DNA of 6,428 nucleotides from Propionivibrio sp. Lineage in GTDB: Bacteria; Pseudomonadota; Gammaproteobacteria; Burkholderiales; Rhodocyclaceae. Each line of letters starts with the position of its first letter. Within the stretch, counting starts at the first letter, position 1. Both the position numbers and the translations under genes were made by a program. This document shows positions 1 through 5,530 of the stretch, one piece after another. The DNA is taken from the NCBI GenBank assembly GCA_017990155.1, contig JAGNOM010000164.1, positions 1 through 6,428 on the forward strand, given 5' to 3'. Below the pieces are notes generated by a model. The model was not told where the DNA came from. It ran no database searches and saw only the letters and a list, made by a program, of their open reading frames with translations.

Positions 1-1
1 A

Positions 2-1228
2 CTGGTGATCAACGGCGCCGAATGCGAGCCGTTCATGACTTGCGACGACCTGCTGATGCGTGAGCGTCCCGAGGAAATCGTGCGCGGCATCGGCATCTTC
101 CGCGACCTGCTCAGACCCAAACGCGTATTGATCGGCATCGAGGACAACAAGCCGGAAGCCGTTGCAGCGATGAAAGTGGCCGTCACCAAGGTTGACGAAG
201 ATTTCGAAGTCATTGCCGTGCCGACGCGCTACCCGGCGGGCGGCGCCAAGCAATTGATCCGCGTCCTCACCGGTAAGGAAGTTCCGGCCAGCAAGCGCTC
301 GCCGGAGATGGGCGTGCAGTGCTTCAACGTCGGCACCGCCTACTCGGCGTGGCGCGCCATCGCACACGGCGAGCCGGTGCTGTCGCGCATCGTCACCGTC
401 ACCGGCAATGTCGAACAACCACGCAACTGGGAAGTGCTGCTTGGCACGCCGATCAAGGACGTCATCGCGCTCGGCAAGCCCAAGGCCGACACCAACCGCT
501 TCCTGATGGGCGGCCCGATGATGGGTTTCGAGATTCCGAGCCTCGATTCCCCGGTCGTCAAAGCCGCCAACTGCATCATAGCCGGCTCGCCGGCACTGTT
601 CCCGCCACCGCCGCCCGAGATGCCATGCATCCGCTGCGGCGCCTGTGCCGAGGCCTGTCCGCACGAGTTGCAGCCGTTCGAAATGTACTGGTTCTCGCGT
701 TCGAAGAATTTCGGCAAGGCGCAGGAGTACAACATCTTCGACTGCATCGAATGCGGCTGCTGCAGTTATGTCTGCCCGTCGCGCATTCCGCTGGTGCAGT
801 ATTTCCGCTTCGCCAAGAGCGAAATCTGGTCGCGCGAACGCGACAAGAGTCTGGCCGACGCGGCGAAGGCGCGCTTCGAGTTCCGCAACGAACGCGATGA
901 GCGTGAGAAGGCCGAAAAAACGGAACGCCTCGCCAAAGCGGCGGCAGCAAAAGCGGCTGCACCGAAGGCTGCGCCCGTGGCTGCATCCGACGCCGCGCCC
1001 GTCGCCACATCCGTCGCAACGCCCCCAGTAAAAACACCGACCGACGCCGAAGCCGCGAAAAAGGCCACCATCGCCGCCGCCATCGAACGCGCCCGCCTGC
1101 AACGCGAAGCCGTGCAGCCGAAAAACACCGACGGCCTGACCATCGCTCAGCGGAAGGAAATCGCCGAGATCGAGGCGCGCCGCAGCGTACTGGAACAAGA
1201 AGCTGCTCCCGACGCAGAGGTCAAATAA
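2..1228 (+). CDS. rnfC: Rnf electron transport complex subunit RnfC (5' partial)
   Basis: Peripheral subunit of the Rnf complex. In the family it carries the NADH/FMN-binding module and passes electrons through two 4Fe-4S clusters. The frame is open from the left edge and begins inside the conserved INGAECEP segment, so the GTG at 5 is internal, not the start. By comparison with the family roughly the first 150 residues, including the Gly-rich nucleotide/FMN loop, are missing. Visible parts: the PTRYPAGGAKQL segment, an SLBB-like stretch around 390-480, a proline run, then two ferredoxin motifs, CIRCGACAEACP (626-661) and CIECGCCSYVCP (743-778). After about 840 comes an Ala/Lys/Glu-rich charged tail of about 125 residues with an AAPVA repeat and one AAIERARLQREA-type unit. 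E. coli RsxC has a much longer repetitive tail. The stop lies 3 bp before rnfD. The family assignment is very secure; the physiological direction of electron flow is not visible. Confidence 0.96.
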   Translation: MVINGAECEPFMTCDDLLMRERPEEIVRGIGIFRDLLRPKRVLIGIEDNKPEAVAAMKVAVTKVDEDFEVIAVPTRYPAGGAKQLIRVLTGKEVPASKRSPEMGVQCFNVGTAYSAWRAIAHGEPVLSRIVTVTGNVEQPRNWEVLLGTPIKDVIALGKPKADTNRFLMGGPMMGFEIPSLDSPVVKAANCIIAGSPALFPPPPPEMPCIRCGACAEACPHELQPFEMYWFSRSKNFGKAQEYNIFDCIECGCCSYVCPSRIPLVQYFRFAKSEIWSRERDKSLADAAKARFEFRNERDEREKAEKTERLAKAAAAKAAAPKAAPVAASDAAPVATSVATPPVKTPTDAEAAKKATIAAAIERARLQREAVQPKNTDGLTIAQRKEIAEIEARRSVLEQEAAPDAEVK

Positions 1229-1231
1229 GCC

Positions 1232-2251
1232 ATGAATTTCAACACCCCGCCCTACCTCAGCCAAAACGTCAGCGTCCAGCGCGTCATGCTGCAGGTGCTC
1301 GCCGCCCTGCTACCCGGCATCGCCGTCTATGCCTGGCTGATCGGCCCGGTCGTGCTGGTGCAGATCGCTATTGCGACGATTGCGGCGCTGCTCGGCGAAG
1401 CCTTCATGCTCCGGTTATTGGGCAAACCGCTCGGCCTGTTTCTCGGCGACGGCAGCGCCGTCGTCACGGCCTGGCTGATCGCGCTCGCCTTTCCGCCGCT
1501 CGCGCCGTGGTGGCTGATCGTCATCGCCTCGCTGTTTGCCATCGTCGTCGCCAAGCATCTGTACGGCGGGCTGGGACAGAACCCGTTTAACCCGGCGATG
1601 ATCGCCTTTGCCATCTGCATCGTCTCGTTCCCGGCGTTGATGTCGCAATGGCCAGCCATCGACATGAAGTCCGGCTTCGCCGATCAACTGGCGCTGGTGT
1701 TCGGTTTCGCACCCCGTCTTGACGCCATCAGCGGCGCGACACCGCTCGATGCGCTCAAGACTGCGCTCAAACTTGGCGAGGGCAGCACGACGGTCGCCTC
1801 GGTGATGACCGATGCCGGCACTTTCGGGTACTTCGCCGGCAGTGGCTGGGAATGGGTCGGCACCGCCTACCTGCTGGGAGGACTCTGGCTTTGGCAGCGC
1901 AGAATCATTCAGTGGCAGGCGCCTTTGACGTTTCTCGCCGGCATCGCCCTGCTCTCGGCCGCGCTCTGGCTGATGAACCCGGCGCAGTTCGCTAACCCGC
2001 TGTTCCATCTCTTCTCGGGCGGTTCGATGCTCGGCGCGTTCTTTATTGTGACCGATCCGGTCTCCGGCTCGACGACGCCCCGCGGCAAGCTGATCTTCGG
2101 TTTCTCGGCCGGTGTCCTGGCCTACGTGATCCGCGTGTTCGGAGGCTATCCGGACGGGGTCGCCTTCGCCGTGTTGTTGCTCAACATCTGCGTGCCGCTG
2201 ATTGATCTCTACACGCAGCCGCCCATCTTCGGCATGAAGGGCAAGTCATGA
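1232..2251 (+). CDS. rnfD: Rnf electron transport complex subunit RnfD
   Basis: Integral membrane subunit of the Rnf complex, homologous to NqrB, which carries a covalently bound FMN and takes part in ion-coupled electron transfer. The 339-residue product is of normal family length and very hydrophobic, with about nine to ten membrane segments. Family marks in order: NTPPYLSQNVSVQRVM at the N-terminus, GDGSAVVTAWLIALAFPP (about 72-89), GGLGQNPFNPAM (112-123), the flavinylation motif SGAT (167-170, with Thr170 the expected phosphoester attachment site), and TDPVSGSTTPRG near residue 275. The ATG at 1232 has AGAGG at 1216-1220, inside the end of rnfC, with a rather long 11-nt spacing. The stop overlaps the rnfG start as ATGA, so translation is probably coupled. 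Confidence 0.97.
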   Translation: MNFNTPPYLSQNVSVQRVMLQVLAALLPGIAVYAWLIGPVVLVQIAIATIAALLGEAFMLRLLGKPLGLFLGDGSAVVTAWLIALAFPPLAPWWLIVIASLFAIVVAKHLYGGLGQNPFNPAMIAFAICIVSFPALMSQWPAIDMKSGFADQLALVFGFAPRLDAISGATPLDALKTALKLGEGSTTVASVMTDAGTFGYFAGSGWEWVGTAYLLGGLWLWQRRIIQWQAPLTFLAGIALLSAALWLMNPAQFANPLFHLFSGGSMLGAFFIVTDPVSGSTTPRGKLIFGFSAGVLAYVIRVFGGYPDGVAFAVLLLNICVPLIDLYTQPPIFGMKGKS

Positions 2252-2904
2252 CGCACGAGATCAAGCCGCCAACAGCGGCCAAGATGGCCGTGCGTACGGC
2301 AGTCATCCTCTTTCTCTTTGTCGTGATCTTCACCGGCCTGTTGTCGGGTGCGTACTTGTGGACACTGCCCACGATCGAGGCCGCCGCCGCCGAGGAGAAG
2401 ATGAAGCTGATCAACGAGGTACTACCGAAATCGAGCTACGACAACGATCTTCTGAAAGACACGCTCAAGCTTGATCCGGCCCCCGCGCTCGGTCAGGACG
2501 GCGCTTCGACCGCTTACCTCGCGCGCAAGGGCGGCCAACCCAACGCGCTCGTCCTTGAAGCGATCGCACCCGATGGCTACGCCGGCAAAATCCGCTTGCT
2601 GATCGCGCTCGATATGGAGGGTGCATTGCTCGGCGTACGCGTGACGCAGCACAAGGAAACCCCCGGACTCGGCGACTACATCGAGCCAAAGAAGGACAAG
2701 AACAAGGTTCGCCCCTGGATCACGCAATTCGACGGCCTGAAGCCGACGGCAAGCGAAGAGCGTGAATGGAAGGTCAAGAAGGACGGTGGCCGTTTCGATT
2801 CCGTCGCTGGCGCCACAGTCACACCACGCGCCGTCATCAAGGCCGTGCGCAAGGCGGCGCTCTACGTCGCCGAGAACCGCGAGTCCCTGTTCGCGTCCAA
2901 CTAG
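2248..2904 (+). CDS. rnfG: Rnf electron transport complex subunit RnfG
   Basis: Membrane-anchored, mostly periplasmic FMN-binding subunit of the Rnf complex, homologous to NqrC. The product has 218 residues: a short cytoplasmic N-terminus, one transmembrane helix at about 17-39, then an FMN-binding domain. HKETPGLGDYIE (135-146) is a classic family segment. DSVAGAT (184-190) matches the flavin-transferase recognition pattern, with Thr190 as the predicted covalent FMN site; the residue two before GAT's Gly-Ala pair is Ala rather than the more usual Ser or Thr. The ATG at 2248 overlaps the rnfD stop and is preceded by GAAGGG (2236-2241, 6-nt spacing), a good ribosome binding site. FMN attachment would need the ApbE flavin transferase, which is not encoded in this window. 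Confidence 0.96.
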   Translation: MTHEIKPPTAAKMAVRTAVILFLFVVIFTGLLSGAYLWTLPTIEAAAAEEKMKLINEVLPKSSYDNDLLKDTLKLDPAPALGQDGASTAYLARKGGQPNALVLEAIAPDGYAGKIRLLIALDMEGALLGVRVTQHKETPGLGDYIEPKKDKNKVRPWITQFDGLKPTASEEREWKVKKDGGRFDSVAGATVTPRAVIKAVRKAALYVAENRESLFASN

Positions 2905-2913
2905 CTCGAAGCA

Positions 2914-2920
2914 AGAGAGG
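2914..2920 (+). promoter_or_regulatory. Ribosome binding site deciding the rnfE start
   Basis: AGAGAGG sits 6 nt before the ATG at 2927. It supports that start over in-frame ATGs further upstream, the furthest being at 2762 inside rnfG, which would add 55 residues of non-family sequence. Confidence 0.8.
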
Positions 2921-2926
2921 TTAGCC

Positions 2927-3613
2927 ATGATCACCCGCGACGAATTCAGCCAGATCGCCAAGAACGGCGTCTGGAAGCAAAACACCAGCATCGTCCAGAT
3001 TCTCGGTCTGTGCCCGCTGCTTGCCGTCACCACCAACCTGGTGAACGGCGTCATGCTCTCGCTGGCGACGATCATCGTCATGGCGATTTCCGGTCTGGCC
3101 GTCGCCAGTCTGCGCAACCTGATTCCGCACGAGATCCGTATTCCGGTGTTCATCCTGATCGTCGCCGCGCTGGTGACCATCGTCGATCTGCTTTTCAACG
3201 CCAACCTGCATGAGCTCTATCTGGTGCTCGGCATCTTCATCCCGCTGATCGTCACCAACTGCATCGTGCTCGCGCGCGTCGAAGCCTACGCCGCCAAGAA
3301 CTCGCCGTTTCAATCGGCGCTCGACGGCGTCTTCATGGGTGTCGGAATGCTGTGGACGCTGGCGCTTCTGGGCGGCCTGCGCGAAGTGATCGGCAGCGGC
3401 ACGCTATTCTCCGGCATCGACATGGTCTTCCCCGGTCTGCAGCCGCTGCACTTGTTCGGCGAGCACTACCCGGGCTTTCTCATCGCCATCCTGCCGCCCG
3501 GCGCCTTCATCCTGCTCGGCTGCATGATCGCCTGGAAGAACTGGATCGACGCCCGCGCTGCGGCACGAGAGCAACGCCAGATGCCACCGCCGGCGGCCGT
3601 TGCGAGCAACTGA
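2927..3613 (+). CDS. rnfE: Rnf electron transport complex subunit RnfE
   Basis: Integral membrane subunit of the Rnf complex, homologous to NqrD and paralogous to RnfA. In solved Rnf/Nqr structures the RnfA-RnfE pair holds a 2Fe-2S cluster in the membrane between conserved Cys. The product has 228 residues and about six membrane helices. Candidate cluster ligands are Cys29 in GLCPLLAVT and Cys112 in TNCIVLARVEAYAAKN; both segments are hallmarks of the family. The C-terminus (about 205-228) is a short polar, Ala/Pro-rich cytoplasmic tail. The start at 2927 was chosen from the ribosome binding site and from the family N-terminus. The gene follows rnfG by 22 bp and precedes nth by 24 bp. rnfA, its partner, is expected upstream of the window. 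Confidence 0.96.
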   Translation: MITRDEFSQIAKNGVWKQNTSIVQILGLCPLLAVTTNLVNGVMLSLATIIVMAISGLAVASLRNLIPHEIRIPVFILIVAALVTIVDLLFNANLHELYLVLGIFIPLIVTNCIVLARVEAYAAKNSPFQSALDGVFMGVGMLWTLALLGGLREVIGSGTLFSGIDMVFPGLQPLHLFGEHYPGFLIAILPPGAFILLGCMIAWKNWIDARAAAREQRQMPPPAAVASN

Positions 3614-3637
3614 CAAGCCCGGACCCAGCGACGCAAG

Positions 3638-4282
3638 ATGAACGCGGCAAAGCGCAACGAGATCTTCGCGCGCCTGAGCGCCGCCAACCCGGCGCCGACG
3701 ACCGAACTCGAATACGCCTCGGTCTTCCAGTTGCTCGTCGCCGTCATCCTCTCGGCGCAGGCGACCGACAAGAGCGTCAATATCGCGACGCGCAAACTGT
3801 TCGCCGACGCGCCGACACCGCAAGCCATCCTGGCGCTCGGCGAAGACGCTCTCACCGAGTACATCAACCGCATCGGCCTCTATCGCAACAAGGCCAAGAA
3901 CGTCATCGCCACCTGCGCGCTGCTCATCGAACGGCATGGCGGCGAGGTTCCGCATGACCGCGAGGCGCTCGAAGCATTGCCCGGCGTCGGCCGGAAAACT
4001 GCCAACGTCGTGCTCAATACCGCCTTCGGCGAACCGACGATCGCCGTCGATACGCACATCTTCCGCGTCGCCAACCGCATCGGATTGGCGAAGGGCAAGA
4101 CACCGCTCGCCGTCGAACTCGTGCTGCTTAAGACCGTTCCCGACGAATTCAAGCAGGACGCGCATCACTGGCTGATCCTGCACGGCCGCTACGTCTGCAA
4201 GGCACGCAAGCCGGAGTGCGGACGTTGTCCGATCCCGGACCTGTGCGAGTACAAAGAGAAGCGCGATCCAGGACAAGCCTGA
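3638..4282 (+). CDS. nth: Endonuclease III (DNA glycosylase/AP lyase)
   Basis: Base excision repair enzyme that removes oxidised pyrimidines such as thymine glycol and cleaves the resulting abasic site by beta-elimination. The product has 214 residues; E. coli Nth has 211. The helix-hairpin-helix LPGVGRKTAN carries catalytic Lys120, and VDTHIFR carries Asp138, both at exactly the E. coli positions. The 4Fe-4S loop near the C-terminus has Cys187, Cys194, Cys197 and Cys203 in the expected C-x6-C-x2-C-x5-C spacing. No clear Shine-Dalgarno sequence precedes the ATG at 3638, but the N-terminus lines up with the family, so the start is likely right and translation may depend on coupling with rnfE 24 bp upstream. 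The position after rnfE matches the rsxABCDGE-nth operon of E. coli and relatives. Confidence 0.97.
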   Translation: MNAAKRNEIFARLSAANPAPTTELEYASVFQLLVAVILSAQATDKSVNIATRKLFADAPTPQAILALGEDALTEYINRIGLYRNKAKNVIATCALLIERHGGEVPHDREALEALPGVGRKTANVVLNTAFGEPTIAVDTHIFRVANRIGLAKGKTPLAVELVLLKTVPDEFKQDAHHWLILHGRYVCKARKPECGRCPIPDLCEYKEKRDPGQA

Positions 4283-4392
4283 CAGGTAACGGGCGCAATA
4301 ACCCCCGCCTCACCCACGCATTTTTCAGCACCATAGTTCATGTTTTAAGCATTTTTATCCATACGCAGTTTCGCAACCCTCCGCTAGCATGC

Positions 4393-4409
4393 CTTTCATA
4401 ATACGAAAG
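4393..4409 (+). repeat. Short inverted repeat CTTTC-N7-GAAAG
   Basis: CTTTC (4393-4397) and GAAAG (4405-4409) form a perfect 5-bp inverted repeat around a 7-bp centre. It lies inside the loop of the larger inverted repeat and overlaps the candidate -10 hexamer. It could be an operator or chance; I do not recognise it as the site of a known regulator. Confidence 0.3.
4397..4402 (+). promoter_or_regulatory. Candidate -10 element for the ABC transporter operon
   Basis: CATAAT matches TATAAT at five of six positions and lies 35 bp before the GTG start, in the AT-richer gap. No good TTGACA-like hexamer occurs at a normal 16-18 bp distance upstream (the sequence there is around CAACCC), so the promoter would be weak or activator-dependent. 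Transcription from it would start near 4408-4410. Confidence 0.3.
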
Positions 4410-4424
4410 AACACAAACACACTC

Positions 4425-4430
4425 GGAGGG
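4425..4430 (+). promoter_or_regulatory. Strong ribosome binding site for the GTG start
   Basis: GGAGGG ends 7 nt before the GTG at 4438. It fixes this non-ATG start, which also gives the family-typical N-terminus MASIEIVGVKKSFG. The site is fully contained in the right arm of the 9-bp inverted repeat. Confidence 0.85.
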
Positions 4431-4437
4431 TTTTCGC

Positions 4438-5523
4438 GTGGCCAGTATCGAAATTGTGGGCGTCAAAAAAAGCTTTGGCGCGATTGAAGTCATTCCTGAT
4501 CTCTCCCTCAGCATCAACGACGGCGAGTTCATTGTTTTTCTCGGCCCGTCGGGTTGCGGCAAATCCACGCTGCTACGCATGATCGCTGGTCTCGAGCCGG
4601 TATCTGACGGCGACATCCGCATCAGCAACAAGTCGGTGATCGGTCTCGCGCCCGGCGCACGCGACATCGCGATGGTGTTTCAGCATTACGCGCTCTACCC
4701 GCACATGACCGTCCGCGAGAACATGGCTTTCGGGTTGCGCAACATCAACATGGACAAGAAGGAAATCGAACGACGGATTTCCGAAGCTGCCCGCATGCTG
4801 GAGCTGCAGGATCTACTCGAGCGCAAACCGGTACAGATGTCGGGTGGCCAGCGCCAGCGCGTTGCGATCAGCCGTGCCGTCGTCAAGGAGCCGGGCGCCT
4901 TCCTCTTCGACGAACCGCTGTCGAACCTCGACGCCGCGCTGCGTACCCGAACCCGTGTTGAACTCGCTCGCCTGCACCAACGGCTAAAAACGACGATGAT
5001 CTTCGTCACCCACGATCAGGTGGAAGCCATGACGCTGGCCACGCGCATCGTCGTCATGAACGCCGGCCGTATCGAGCAAATTGGTTCGCCAATCGAGATC
5101 TATCGCCGCCCAGCCACACGCTTTGTTGCCGGCTTCATAGGCACGCCAGCGATGAATTTTCTGCCAGTCGAACGTATCGCATCAGACGACGCCCATGCCG
5201 CGGTGCGGCTGCCCGATGGCACGCAGCTGAAGACGGCCGTTCCGAACGCCGTGCTTAACGGTGCCAAGCGGCTGACCGCCGGCGTCCGCGCCGAGTCGCT
5301 GGTAGTGGATGACGCCTCCGCCATCCGTGGACGCGCCGACGTCGTCGAGCGCCTTGGCGAACGCACCCTGGCGTATGTGACGCTGACCGACGGCAACGTC
5401 GTCGTCGCCGAAGCGCACCGCGACAGCATGCTCAGCGCGGGCGAACATGTCGGGCTGCGTTACGACGCCTCGCACGTGCATCTGTTCGACGAGGCCGGCA
5501 AGGCCTATCACGCACATCAGTGA
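4438..5523 (+). CDS. CUT1-family ABC transporter ATP-binding protein (MalK/UgpC-like)
   Basis: Cytoplasmic ATPase that powers a binding-protein-dependent importer, probably for a sugar, polyol or glycerol-phosphate type compound. The product has 361 residues, usual for MalK/UgpC. The nucleotide-binding domain (1 to about 235) shows Walker A GPSGCGKST (36-44), Q-loop Gln82 in VFQHYALYPHM, signature MSGGQRQR (134-141), Walker B ending AFLFDEP with catalytic Glu159, D-loop SNLD (162-165) and switch His192 in VTHDQ. GTPAMNFLPV leads into the C-terminal OB/TOBE domain (about 240-361), which ends with the typical HVHLFDEAGKA segment. This domain marks the CUT1 group and in MalK is a regulatory surface. 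The start is GTG with a strong ribosome binding site. The permease gene follows by 7 bp. The substrate is not deducible, so I give no gene symbol. Confidence 0.95.
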   Translation: MASIEIVGVKKSFGAIEVIPDLSLSINDGEFIVFLGPSGCGKSTLLRMIAGLEPVSDGDIRISNKSVIGLAPGARDIAMVFQHYALYPHMTVRENMAFGLRNINMDKKEIERRISEAARMLELQDLLERKPVQMSGGQRQRVAISRAVVKEPGAFLFDEPLSNLDAALRTRTRVELARLHQRLKTTMIFVTHDQVEAMTLATRIVVMNAGRIEQIGSPIEIYRRPATRFVAGFIGTPAMNFLPVERIASDDAHAAVRLPDGTQLKTAVPNAVLNGAKRLTAGVRAESLVVDDASAIRGRADVVERLGERTLAYVTLTDGNVVVAEAHRDSMLSAGEHVGLRYDASHVHLFDEAGKAYHAHQ

Positions 5524-5525
5524 GG
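5521..5525 (+). promoter_or_regulatory. Ribosome binding site of the permease gene overlapping the ATPase stop
   Basis: TGAGG combines the ATPase stop codon (5521-5523) with a GAGG ribosome binding site that ends 5 nt before the ATG at 5531. This layout suggests coupled translation of the two transporter genes. Confidence 0.65.
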
Positions 5526-5530
5526 CCGCC

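Larger units (their letters stand above)
4375..4432 (+). repeat. 9-bp inverted repeat covering the ribosome binding site
   Basis: AACCCTCCG (4375-4383) is the exact reverse complement of CGGAGGGTT (4424-4432), with 40 bp between the arms. The right arm contains the whole GGAGGG ribosome binding site of the downstream ATPase gene. In an RNA that includes both arms this could form a stem that hides the site. As DNA it could equally be a pair of operator half-sites about 49 bp apart centre to centre. The pairing is seen directly; any function is inference. Confidence 0.5.
4283..4437 (+). other. Intergenic region between nth and the ABC transporter operon
   Basis: A 155-bp gap, clearly AT-richer from about 4318 to 4375 than the flanking genes. 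It contains T-runs (4321-4325, 4352-4356), an 8-bp direct repeat GCATTTTT (4318-4325 and 4349-4356, starts 31 bp apart), a CATAAT hexamer, two inverted repeats and the ribosome binding site of the next gene. I see no convincing intrinsic terminator after nth: the best GC pairing (CGGG 4290-4293 with CCCG 4304-4307) is only 4 bp and is not followed directly by a T-run. Read-through from the rnf-nth operon therefore remains possible. Confidence 0.6.

Noticed and set aside
2762..2926. Upstream in-frame extension of rnfE into rnfG
   Set aside because: The extension is Arg/Ser/Pro-rich and unlike the RnfE family, whereas the ATG at 2927 has a good ribosome binding site and the expected N-terminus.
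2422..3204. A 260-codon open frame on the - strand across rnfG and rnfE
   Set aside because: It is a shadow of two real genes, with no family features and no ribosome binding site that I can see.
3404..4276. A 290-codon open frame on the - strand across rnfE and nth
   Set aside because: It is antisense to two genes with fully conserved family motifs, its product has no recognisable domain and is rich in Arg, Asp and Val, as expected from the complement of GC-rich codons.
4285..4326. Intrinsic terminator after nth
   Set aside because: The GC-rich bases form only a 4-bp stem, and the T-run at 4321-4325 is not directly behind it.
4216..4401. A 61-codon open frame on the + strand starting inside nth
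   Set aside because: Most of it overlaps nth out of frame and the rest crosses the promoter region; nothing supports translation.
4369..4437. Direct repeat TTTCGC (4369-4374 and 4432-4437) flanking the inverted repeat, considered as a target-site duplication of a small mobile element
   Set aside because: The second copy partly overlaps the right arm, a 6-mer match is easily due to chance, and the segment between is the normal start region of the operon.
4389..4487. Possible 32-codon leader ORF overlapping the GTG start out of frame
   Set aside because: No ribosome binding site precedes its ATG (the upstream bases are pyrimidine-rich), it has no attenuator-like codon run, and it ends within the ATPase gene.
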